NCBI GenBank assembly: GCA_964439085.1
Contig: CAYTNB010000057.1
Coordinates: 1-13,691 of the forward strand
Length of the DNA: 13,691 bases
Source: JAADIV01 sp964439085
GTDB lineage: Bacteria > Desulfobacterota > Desulfobulbia > Desulfobulbales > VMSU01
Direction of reading: 5' to 3'
In this document: piece by piece, positions 5,211 to 12,459 of the stretch
Numbering within the stretch: the first letter of the stretch is position 1
Layout of the letters: every line of letters starts with the position of its first letter
Made by a program: the position numbers and the translations under genes
The notes under the pieces: model-generated
Told to the model about the DNA's origin: nothing
The model's database searches: none
Seen by the model: the letters and a program-made list of their open reading frames with translations, nothing else

Positions 5211-6737
5211 TTACGCAGTGCGCAGGTCAGGAATCTGGAGAGAAGCCTCCTTATCATGAGCAAGTTTATAGGTATCACATTGGCGACAACTGGCCATTTT
5301 CTCACGATAAGTTCCCTGCTCACTGCCGCCGCATTGGGTGCCGGTAACCATCCAGCAATCTCCACCATTATTCGGGTAGGCTGGACAACTAACGCGGCGT
5401 GATTCCGGACAATTCTTGACCTCCCAGCAGAGTACTTTTGAGGCTGGTTTAATGGGCGTGCTAAATGCCATTTCCCGGCGATCCTTCTCCTTGGCGGTTT
5501 TATAGACATCACACTTACGACAGCTTACCATCTTTTCATGGTATGTACCCTGTTCCGTGCCGCCGCACAAGGTAGCGGTGACTGTCCAGCATTTTCCGCC
5601 GTCATTAGGGTATGCGGGACAATTATCACGCCGTTCATTGGGACAATTTTTCATTTCCCAGCAGGTAACATTCGATCTTGAAGATACTAAAGAAAGGGTT
5701 TTTCTTTGACGTCCATAGACCAAGGCCATCAAGCTGGCAACCATGACCTCCATCTCTTCCGACTGAGCGGCTAGTTTTTTGGCGGCGTCTGACGTGTTCA
5801 TGGCCGTACTGGACAACTCCTGAGTCATCTGATCCAGCCCCATGGAAGCCCTGGTAATATCATCAATACTGCGGCTCTGTTGTCCACTGGCCATGGTTAT
5901 GGCACTTGTCTTCTCACCAATTCCAGTGGCAGTTGTGACTATATTGTCAAAATCTATATTAATCTTTTTTAGTTCATCAGCACTTTGACCTATCATATCA
6001 ACATTCTTGTCCAACAATACTTGCGTTTCCTTGGCAGACTTAGCGGCTCGAGTTGCCAAATTTTTAACCTCAGCCGCCACTACCGCAAAGCCAGCACCAG
6101 CCTCACCAGCACGGGCCGCCTCAACCGCCGCATTTAAGGCCAGCAAGTTTGTTTGAAAGGCAATGGAGTCAATGGTGTTAATAATGGCGCGAATACTGCC
6201 GCTATCGTTTTCAATTTCTGCCATATTTCTGGTTAGTTCAACCAATGACTTCAAAGACTGGCCTGATTTTTCAATATTCTCGTTCATCAACATCTCTGAG
6301 CCGGCAGTTAATTCAGCGGTCTGTTTACTCATAGCATAAATTTCGTCAAGCGCAGTTGTAGTCTCCTGCACACTAGCGCTTTGCTGCCCGGCATTATGGG
6401 ACAAAGACTGGCTCACTACCAATATCTCTCCAGCCGCAACTGCCACATATTTGGCATTTTCTTCAATACCATCAGCAATTTTAGCCAATAACTCCCCCGT
6501 CCCTTTGAACATAAACAAAGCGATAGCCCCGCCTAAAATCAGCACAACAAAGGTACCAGATAACACCATAATATTAATTTTATGCGCCTGGCCAACAAGC
6601 GCCGCAACATTATTACCTTCCATACCGACCAAAGCACGGGATATCCACAATCCAAGAACAAGAACCAAGGCCAGGATCGACCCGGTACCAGTCATAAGCC
6701 GCCGTCCAAATGTTATATCCTGCCAACCAATCTCCAT
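5211..6737 (-). CDS. Methyl-accepting chemotaxis protein with tandem C-terminal two-CW cysteine domains
   Basis: A 508-residue chemoreceptor. Two membrane segments (about 15-36 and 57-78) flank a periplasmic loop of only about 20 residues, so there is no external ligand domain, and no HAMP domain is evident. Residues about 80-340 form the signalling coiled coil, with the conserved hairpin tip around 189-232 (FQTNLLALNAAVEAARAGEA, GFAVVAAEV). Two cysteine-rich repeats follow. Cys359, 365, 373, 383, 391, 406 and 409 recur exactly 78 residues later at 437, 443, 451, 461, 469, 484 and 487. Each repeat shows CWE-KNCP, CPAYPN-GG, CW-VT, CGG-EQGTY-EKM and SCR-CD-YK. This matches what is called a two-CW domain, of unknown role; metal or Fe-S binding, or redox sensing, is my inference. 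No terminal CheR-docking pentapeptide is seen. ATG at 6737 follows AGGAGA (6743-6748). It should signal to CheA/CheW encoded elsewhere. Confidence 0.95.
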   Translation of the reverse strand: MEIGWQDITFGRRLMTGTGSILALVLVLGLWISRALVGMEGNNVAALVGQAHKINIMVLSGTFVVLILGGAIALFMFKGTGELLAKIADGIEENAKYVAVAAGEILVVSQSLSHNAGQQSASVQETTTALDEIYAMSKQTAELTAGSEMLMNENIEKSGQSLKSLVELTRNMAEIENDSGSIRAIINTIDSIAFQTNLLALNAAVEAARAGEAGAGFAVVAAEVKNLATRAAKSAKETQVLLDKNVDMIGQSADELKKINIDFDNIVTTATGIGEKTSAITMASGQQSRSIDDITRASMGLDQMTQELSSTAMNTSDAAKKLAAQSEEMEVMVASLMALVYGRQRKTLSLVSSRSNVTCWEMKNCPNERRDNCPAYPNDGGKCWTVTATLCGGTEQGTYHEKMVSCRKCDVYKTAKEKDRREMAFSTPIKPASKVLCWEVKNCPESRRVSCPAYPNNGGDCWMVTGTQCGGSEQGTYREKMASCRQCDTYKLAHDKEASLQIPDLRTA

Positions 6738-6932
6738 AACTTTCTCCTATCAATAACCAGGATAGTGCTTTAAACTACCCATATTTATTCTAGTACAACT
6801 GTTCTTTGGTGCCCCAATTTATGGCTCATTTTGGATTTAGAAGCGTACTCGTCGTATTCGAAAAGACCCAAATTGGCAAATATTAGGGTACATCTGAACA
6901 GCCCCCCCCCCCCTTCTATCAACAAAAACTGG
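6738..6932. other. Spacer between STAS gene and chemoreceptor gene containing a 12-bp C tract
   Basis: 195 bp with no ORF of note. C6902-C6913 is an uninterrupted run (poly-G on the transcribed minus strand), 20 bp after the STAS stop and about 165 bp before the chemoreceptor start. No clear terminator lies between the two genes. A TAGAAT -10-like hexamer is present upstream of the chemoreceptor gene but lacks a convincing -35, so I do not call a promoter. Confidence 0.6.
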
Positions 6933-7247
6933 TCATCCCCTGCCGGAGATACTAAATAGTGTGTTTAGCTTTAATTCGGTAAATAACTCGAGAAGATGAG
7001 CAGCCAGATTAATAACCTGCAAGCTACCGCCCGACACTGCAAAATTTTTATAGAATAATAAGATCTTACCAATGGCCGAACTACCCATATAGTCCACACC
7101 ATTCATATCAACCACAACCTCGGTTAGTTGTTTTTCCAACAAAGGGGTTAACTGCCCCTTAAACTCCTCGGCGCCATTTTCACCAAGCTCGCCGGAAACC
7201 ATCATTACAGCCCTCTTGCCTTCAAAGTTCACATTAATCTCAAGCAC
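6933..7247 (-). CDS. STAS-domain anti-sigma factor antagonist (HsbA/SpoIIAA-like)
   Basis: A 104-residue single STAS domain. The core runs from VMMVSGELGENGAEEFKGQL through VVVDMNGVDYMGSSAIGKIL to LQVINLAAHLLELFTELKL. The phospho-acceptor loop is YMGSSAIG, with Ser57 aligning with the Ser phosphorylated by kinases of the RsbW/SpoIIAB type. The usual Asp before the serines is Gly here. Members bind an anti-sigma kinase or another target when unphosphorylated and release it when phosphorylated. The start is GTG at 7245-7247, with G-rich GGGGGGAT about 7 nt upstream; no ATG fits. It lies 21 bp downstream of the phosphatase/kinase fusion gene, certainly one operon, so that protein is its likely partner for both phosphorylation and dephosphorylation. 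Confidence 0.92.
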   Translation of the reverse strand: MLEINVNFEGKRAVMMVSGELGENGAEEFKGQLTPLLEKQLTEVVVDMNGVDYMGSSAIGKILLFYKNFAVSGGSLQVINLAAHLLELFTELKLNTLFSISGRG

Positions 7248-7268
7248 AATAACTATCCCCCCAAATAT

Positions 7269-8888
7269 TTATTTTTCTACAGAGAGCAACACCCTCCGTC
7301 CCCCATCAAGCCATCTCACCCAGGTACAAAAGGTGCGCATAGTAAAAATACCACGGCCAGCCTCTCTTAATCTATTTTTACCCTCGGTGGGATCAGGAAC
7401 TGTATCAGGATCAAAGCCATGTCCCTGATCACTTATTTCTATATTCCAGTCGTTACCTCTCCACCAGCGTAAACCAATTGCTTTTTCCGAGTCTGCGCCA
7501 TTGCCGTGCCGCCAGGCATTTAACAAGGCCTCGCAAATCGCCATCCGGATGTCATCTCTCTTAATAATATCCTTGGGTAGCATGACACTCACTGCAGACA
7601 ACAAATCCTCAATCCCCTGAAAATCACAGAGAGATAAATTTTTAATGGCGGCAGAGCTGCTGTCTTCAATTTCCAAGGCAAGTACAGTAAGATCATCTGT
7701 TAATTCTGCTTTCGGTTCTTTCCTGCCAGGTTCAAACAGACCCAGACGTTTAAACATCTCTTCTACCAAAGCGGAAACCGATATGTCATCTAAAGCTGCA
7801 ACAGCATCGCTAATTAAATCAATCAATTCCTGCTGGCGTAATGGTACGCCCTTATTCAAGGCATTTAAGCCATCGGTATAAAGAATCAACTTGTCCCCAA
7901 CTTGTAACTGAATCGTCCCTGCCTTAAAAGTTACACCAGGTAAAACGGCGAGAGGCAAATTCCAGGCGTTTCCATTGCTATCTGGCAAAGGTAAAACCTG
8001 GTCATGGCGAACAAGCAGCATTGGAGGATGCCCGGCGCTAAGATAATTGAGCTGCAAGTTTTGATGGTCTAATTCTGCAGAGAAGGCCGTACAGAAATCA
8101 TCATCAGCAAAAAAATCAGATTGGCCAATCTTACTATTTAAATGGTCAAAGATTGTCGATGTATCGTCGTTGGGATATTCAACCAATAATTTATTATGAA
8201 AATAATCTGTCACGATACTCCGCAGAAGGCAATTAACCGAGTGTCCAGACTGATCTTTCAAGCTAAATACAGTTTTATTGCCACCGTTAGTTGTTGCCAT
8301 TGTCTTGACCAGACAATGATCACCACCTTCAATTTTGCATGAGCGGGAATACATTCGCAAAAAGAGGGAATTATTCCCGGTAAGATCTACATAACGAGGG
8401 ATATCGCCATTAAGCAGGTTTAATATTTTATGAGCGAGGGCAGCGTTAATCTGCTGTTCACGCACGGTTTTTAACAAAATTTTATTTTGGCTTTCAAGGG
8501 CACAACGAGCCTTAGATAGAGACAGGTGTGTGGCGATACGAGCCTTAATTTCAGAAATATTAAAAGGTTTGGTAATATAATCTACTGCACCCAGCTGAAA
8601 TCCCTTGGAGATATCAGTTGGTTCTGCCTGGCCAGTAAGAAAGATAATGGGAATATCACGAGTCGCTTCAACCGCCTTTAAGTTCCGGCAGACCTCAAAA
8701 CCATCCATATCCGGCATATTAATATCAAGCAAAATCAAGGGGGGAATATATTCAACAGAAAAAGACAACGCATCTAAACCATTATCTACAGCAAATGTTT
8801 TATGCTTGGACAGAGCATGTTCCAAAAGGGCAGTATTTTCGTGATAATCATCAACTAATAATATTTCGATATTGTTACCACAATTCAT
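7269..8888 (-). CDS. Response regulator with PP2C (SpoIIE/RsbU) phosphatase and C-terminal anti-sigma serine kinase (HsbR-like)
   Basis: A 539-residue three-part switch protein. Residues about 7-123 are a receiver domain: acid pair Asp13/Asp14, phospho-acceptor Asp55 in LLDINMPD, Thr85 and Lys107 (TKPF). A helical linker, about 124-165, follows. Residues about 185-406 are a PP2C phosphatase with metal-site acids in GGD (Asp190), DQSGHS (Asp212), YTDGL (Asp339) and TDDLTV (Asp398/399), plus SAGHPP. Residues about 410-537 are an RsbW-type ATPase: EALLNAWRHGN (Glu453, Asn457), SDQGHGFDP (Asp487) and GRGIFTM (511-517). The order matches Pseudomonas HsbR, which acts on the STAS protein HsbA; here the STAS gene follows directly. 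All catalytic residues look intact, so the receiver probably sets the balance between phosphatase and kinase. ATG at 8888 follows AGGGGA (8896-8901). The cognate histidine kinase is not adjacent. Confidence 0.94.
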   Translation of the reverse strand: MNCGNNIEILLVDDYHENTALLEHALSKHKTFAVDNGLDALSFSVEYIPPLILLDINMPDMDGFEVCRNLKAVEATRDIPIIFLTGQAEPTDISKGFQLGAVDYITKPFNISEIKARIATHLSLSKARCALESQNKILLKTVREQQINAALAHKILNLLNGDIPRYVDLTGNNSLFLRMYSRSCKIEGGDHCLVKTMATTNGGNKTVFSLKDQSGHSVNCLLRSIVTDYFHNKLLVEYPNDDTSTIFDHLNSKIGQSDFFADDDFCTAFSAELDHQNLQLNYLSAGHPPMLLVRHDQVLPLPDSNGNAWNLPLAVLPGVTFKAGTIQLQVGDKLILYTDGLNALNKGVPLRQQELIDLISDAVAALDDISVSALVEEMFKRLGLFEPGRKEPKAELTDDLTVLALEIEDSSSAAIKNLSLCDFQGIEDLLSAVSVMLPKDIIKRDDIRMAICEALLNAWRHGNGADSEKAIGLRWWRGNDWNIEISDQGHGFDPDTVPDPTEGKNRLREAGRGIFTMRTFCTWVRWLDGGRRVLLSVEK

Positions 8889-8940
8889 TAAATAATCCCC
8901 TACGTACTGAATCCCAAATATCTACAATGTCGCACTATTA

Positions 8941-8970
8941 ATGTTAGTTTAATATTGTTCATAATGTCAA
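8941..8970 (-). promoter_or_regulatory. Predicted promoter of the partner-switching operon
   Basis: The minus strand has a perfect -35 TTGACA (8965-8970), an 18-bp spacer, and -10 TAACAT (8941-8946, 4 of 6). It lies about 50 bp before the ATG at 8888, in the spacer shared with the divergent gltX. Confidence 0.4.
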
Positions 8971-8995
8971 ATAAAAATAAAGATAGTGATGAGCA

Positions 8996-9024
8996 TTGGA
9001 ATTTTCAGGATTTTTGGGTAATAT
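8996..9024 (+). promoter_or_regulatory. Predicted promoter of gltX
   Basis: The plus strand has -35 TTGGAA (8996-9001, 4 of 6), a 17-bp spacer, and -10 TAATAT (9019-9024, 4 of 6). This would place the start of transcription near 9031, with a short leader holding AGGAG at 9049-9053. Confidence 0.35.
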
Positions 9025-9059
9025 GGAAGATTGTCAAACAATAAACACAGGAGCCAGTA

Positions 9060-10544
9060 ATGTCTGAAGTACGCGTGCGTTTTCCACCCAGCCCCACGGG
9101 CTATTTACATATAGGCGGAGCAAGAACTGCTCTTTACAATTGGCTGTTCGCCAAGAAAAATAACGGTAAGCTCATTTTGCGCATTGAAGATACTGACGCC
9201 GATCGATCCACTCAGGATTCTATTGACGGAATTATTAGCGGCTTGAAATGGTTAGGTATTACCTGGGATGAAGGACCATATTTTCAAACACAATTCACTG
9301 ATGAACATTCGGCAGCCGCCCAACGACTGCTCTCTGAAGGGAAGGCCTATAAATGTTTTTGCACTAAAGATGAATTGGATCGCAAAAGAGAAGAGACTTT
9401 AGCTGCCAAAAAAGACTATAAATACAATGGCTGCTGCCGCAACTTGACATCAGCTCAAGTTGCCGAGAAAGAGGATCGGGGACTACCATATGTGATTCGC
9501 TTCAAGGTTGATCGTCACGATGCGGGTGGCGTATCTTTTAAAGACCAGGTTCTTGGGGTAGTAAGCCGAACATACAGCGATATTGAGGATTTCGTAATTG
9601 TTCGATCCAACGGTAAACCGCTGTATCTGCTCTGCAACGTGGTAGATGATATCCGTGACCGGATTAGCCATGTTATTCGTGGTCAGGATCACCTTGGCAA
9701 CACCGCTCGTCAGATTCTTATTTATCGTGCCCTGGATGCCAAAGTACCCGAATTTGCGCATATGCCGCTAACCCTGGATCTCAATAAAGCCAAGATATCA
9801 AAACGTAGTCACGGTGAAATCGTGGCGGTACAGTTTTATGAAAAAGCAGGTTTTTTACCCTGGGCCCTATGCAATTTTCTGGCGCTACTCGGCTGGTCAA
9901 CATCAGACAATCAGGAAATATTTTCACGAGAGGAGTTAATAGAGGCCTTTACTTTAGATCGAATCAACAAGGCGAACTCAATCTTTAACTATCGTAAAAA
10001 TGATCCCAAGTTTTTTACTGACCCCAAGGCCATCAATATTAATGAGCATTACCTACGCACCATGCCTATTACTGAAATAGTACCCTTGGCGGCTGAAAAG
10101 TTGAAAGAGGCCGATCTGTGGCAGGATGAATATGATGGGGAGAAGAAGGATTGGTTCATCTCCACTCTGGATCTAATTCGTAGTCGATTTCATACCACTA
10201 ATGATGTAGTTACCATGGGGCGGCCATACTTTGCCGATGATTACGAGTTTGAGGAGCGAGCAATCAATAAAAACATATTAAAACACGAAAACCTGAAGGA
10301 ATGGTTACCACAGCTTGCCAATCGTCTGGATCTCATGGTTGATTTCACTCATGATGAGATTGAAAATACTATGCGGAATCTAGCAGAAGAACTGGCTATC
10401 AAGCCAGGTATTTTGATTAATGGCGCAAGAGCGGTTACCACTGGACTACTTGCTGGTCCCAGCATGTTTGAGGTAGCAGCAGCCCTGGGAAAAAAACGCA
10501 TGGTGGAGAGATTGCGGCAGAAAACCGCAGGTCTTTATAAATAA
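9060..10544 (+). CDS. gltX: Glutamate--tRNA ligase
   Basis: A 494-residue class I aminoacyl-tRNA synthetase that charges tRNA-Glu with glutamate. The Rossmann fold starts with RVRFPPSPTGYLHIGGARTA, where HIGG (17-20) is the HIGH motif. RIEDTDADRS (41-50) is the glutamate-site segment. KISKR (245-249) is the KMSKS loop. A CFC pair (Cys99, Cys101) and CC (125-126) occupy the region that binds zinc in some bacterial GluRS. The C-terminal helical anticodon-binding part runs from about 330 to the end, and the length is normal. ATG at 9060 has AGGAG at 9049-9053. Whether it is strictly discriminating cannot be told by eye. The presence of glnS next door makes a strict tRNA-Glu enzyme more likely, because misacylated Glu-tRNA-Gln is not needed. 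Confidence 0.97.
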   Translation: MSEVRVRFPPSPTGYLHIGGARTALYNWLFAKKNNGKLILRIEDTDADRSTQDSIDGIISGLKWLGITWDEGPYFQTQFTDEHSAAAQRLLSEGKAYKCFCTKDELDRKREETLAAKKDYKYNGCCRNLTSAQVAEKEDRGLPYVIRFKVDRHDAGGVSFKDQVLGVVSRTYSDIEDFVIVRSNGKPLYLLCNVVDDIRDRISHVIRGQDHLGNTARQILIYRALDAKVPEFAHMPLTLDLNKAKISKRSHGEIVAVQFYEKAGFLPWALCNFLALLGWSTSDNQEIFSREELIEAFTLDRINKANSIFNYRKNDPKFFTDPKAININEHYLRTMPITEIVPLAAEKLKEADLWQDEYDGEKKDWFISTLDLIRSRFHTTNDVVTMGRPYFADDYEFEERAINKNILKHENLKEWLPQLANRLDLMVDFTHDEIENTMRNLAEELAIKPGILINGARAVTTGLLAGPSMFEVAAALGKKRMVERLRQKTAGLYK

Positions 10545-10618
10545 TTAATATTTCATAAAAGCCATCTTTAATTTCAGAGTTTAAGCTTTTTGGGACAAAA
10601 AAATACACATTATTCATT

Positions 10619-12304
10619 ATGAACAACAAGACACTTGCCCCCCCCAAAAAAGATTTTATTCGTTCCATCATTGCCGCAGATTTGGCAGATAACAATAAGC
10701 CGGATTGGCTTGTGACCAGATTTCCTCCCGAGCCGAACGGCTATCTCCATATAGGACACGCTAAATCAATTTGCCTGAATTTTGGTGTGGCAGCAGAGAA
10801 TAGTGGCACCTGTAATTTGCGTTTTGATGATACAAATCCAGCTAAGGAAGATACAAAATATGCCGAATCAATTAAGTCTGATGTTAAATGGTTGGGCTTT
10901 GACTGGGGGGAAAATATCTTTTACGCCTCAGATTATTTTGAGCAATTTTATCAGTATGCCGTACAATTAATCAAAATGGGACTTGCCTATGTCTGTGATC
11001 TTAGCGCCGATGAAATGCGTGGGCACCGGGGCACCCTGACTGAACCGGGCAAAGACAGTCCTTATCGAAATCGCTCAATCTCCGAGAATCTTGATCTTTT
11101 GGAAGGAATGCGCAACGGCGATTTTGACGAAGGCTCACATATCCTGCGTGCCAAAATCGACATGGCGTCGCCAAACCTGAATATGCGCGACCCTGCCATT
11201 TACCGTATCAAAAAGATTAAACATCATCGTACCGGTGCAACTTGGAAAATATATCCAATATATGATTTTGCACATTGTCTTTCTGACGCCATAGAAGGCA
11301 TCACCCATTCACTCTGTACCTTGGAGTTCCAAGACCACCGGCCATTATACGATTGGTATCTGGATACCCTGAAAACCGACCAGCATCCTCAGCAGATCGA
11401 GTTTTCACGCCTGAATCTTACCTACACGGTAATGAGCAAGCGAAAGCTCCTGCAACTGGTGACAGAAAACATGGTAAACGGTTGGGATGATCCACGCATG
11501 CTGACTATCGCCGGTTTACGCCGCCGCGGTTACACCCCCGAATCAATTCGTAATTTTTGCGCTATAATTGGCGTTAGTAAAAAAGATAGCCGTATTGACA
11601 TGGGCGTTCTGGAAAACTGCATTAGGGAAGATTTAAATGAAAAGGCTCCCAGGGCAATGGCGGTGTTGAGCCCTCTAAAGCTCATTATTGATAATTATCC
11701 CGATGACCAGGAAGATGTCTTGGAGGCTGTAAACCACCCCAAAGACCCGGCAATGGGGACAAGAGAGGTGAAGTTCTGTAAGGAAATTTATATCGAGCAG
11801 AGTGATTTCATGGAAGAAGCGCCCAAAAAATTTTTCCGTTTAGCGCCTGGCCGAGAGGTTAGACTGCGTTTTGCCTATTTGGTCACCTGCGTGGGAATTA
11901 GCAGGAATTCAGCCAATGGTGAATTGGAGGTGCACTGCACCTATGATCCAGCCTCCCGTGGTGGCAGTGCACCAGATGGTCGCAAGGTGAAGGGAACCAT
12001 TCATTGGGTGTCGGCTCGACATGGTATAAACGCCGAGGTAAGACTATACGACCGCCTCTTCGCAGTGGAAAACCCAGAGTCCGATAACGACATTGATTTT
12101 AAAACCCATCTCAATCCCGAATCTTTGACCACACTGGAGAACTGTGTTTTGGAACCTTCGCTGGCCGACGCCAGACCAGGCAGCCATTACCAGTTTGAGC
12201 GGCAGGGATATTTCTACACCGACCAAGTGGACTCCACGCAAGGTAAGCCGGTATTCAACAAGATAGTCGGCCTTAGAGACAGCTGGGCCAAGAGGGGGAA
12301 ATAG
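10619..12304 (+). CDS. glnS: Glutamine--tRNA ligase
   Basis: A 561-residue enzyme (E. coli GlnRS has about 554) that charges tRNA-Gln with glutamine. Motifs are TRFPPEPNGYLHIGHAKS (33-50, HIGH at 44-47), LRFDDTNPAKED (67-78), ATWKIYPIYDFAHCLSDAIE (207-226), and the KMSKS-type VMSKRK (271-276). The beta-barrel anticodon-binding domains (about 345-550) are complete, with GTIHWVSA (459-466). The PEPNG form, in place of the PSPTG of GluRS, is diagnostic. It starts 74 bp after gltX. There is no good Shine-Dalgarno in front of ATG 10619. Codons 6-11 form a C8-A6 homopolymer run (10638-10651), unusual so near the start of an essential gene. GlnRS is scattered in bacteria outside Gammaproteobacteria, so an old horizontal origin is likely in this lineage. 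Confidence 0.97.
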   Translation: MNNKTLAPPKKDFIRSIIAADLADNNKPDWLVTRFPPEPNGYLHIGHAKSICLNFGVAAENSGTCNLRFDDTNPAKEDTKYAESIKSDVKWLGFDWGENIFYASDYFEQFYQYAVQLIKMGLAYVCDLSADEMRGHRGTLTEPGKDSPYRNRSISENLDLLEGMRNGDFDEGSHILRAKIDMASPNLNMRDPAIYRIKKIKHHRTGATWKIYPIYDFAHCLSDAIEGITHSLCTLEFQDHRPLYDWYLDTLKTDQHPQQIEFSRLNLTYTVMSKRKLLQLVTENMVNGWDDPRMLTIAGLRRRGYTPESIRNFCAIIGVSKKDSRIDMGVLENCIREDLNEKAPRAMAVLSPLKLIIDNYPDDQEDVLEAVNHPKDPAMGTREVKFCKEIYIEQSDFMEEAPKKFFRLAPGREVRLRFAYLVTCVGISRNSANGELEVHCTYDPASRGGSAPDGRKVKGTIHWVSARHGINAEVRLYDRLFAVENPESDNDIDFKTHLNPESLTTLENCVLEPSLADARPGSHYQFERQGYFYTDQVDSTQGKPVFNKIVGLRDSWAKRGK

Positions 12305-12459
12305 CCTGACTTAAAGTGAGTCAGAATTATAGGTTGGGTTTCAGCACCATTCACGCCAGATTAACAACCTGATGGTGATACACCCTACGAAATCTTGTTA
12401 CTTGGGCATTAAAGAGTCAGCCGTCAAGCACCTTTTAGCCACTGGACAGTCACCTACTC
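12305..12459. other. Convergent glnS/fbp spacer with several inverted repeats
   Basis: 155 bp without a gene. Paired segments are CTGACT/AGTCAG (12306-12311 / 12319-12324) just after the glnS stop, AGGTTG/CAACCT (12331-12336 / 12365-12370), and CACCAT/ATGGTG (12345-12350 / 12372-12377). TTAAAGAGT/ACTCTTAA (12409-12417 / 12456-12463) has its right arm covering the fbp stop. The second and third pairs interleave. No classic T run follows any stem, so terminator function for the convergent genes is plausible but not shown. Confidence 0.5.

Noticed and set aside
5156..5512. 118-codon minus-strand frame overlapping the cysteine repeats
   Set aside because: It is an out-of-frame reading of the two-CW coding sequence, and the in-frame product explains the region fully.
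6451..6756. Open frame of about 100 codons opposite the chemoreceptor gene
   Set aside because: It is a shadow frame of a clear membrane and coiled-coil protein, with no ribosome site and no recognisable domain.
10557..10590. AAAAGC/GCTTTT inverted repeat between gltX and glnS as a terminator
   Set aside because: A 6-bp A/T-rich stem with a 22-nt loop is too weak to call.
10635..10655. Programmed -1 frameshift site in the C8-A6 run of glnS
   Set aside because: In the zero frame the codons do not form a re-pairing X XXY YYZ heptamer, and the normal frame is open to the full enzyme.
10435..10695. 86-codon minus-strand frame across the gltX/glnS junction
   Set aside because: It is antisense to the conserved ends of both genes, has no family resemblance, and shows no sign of a gene such as a good ribosome site.
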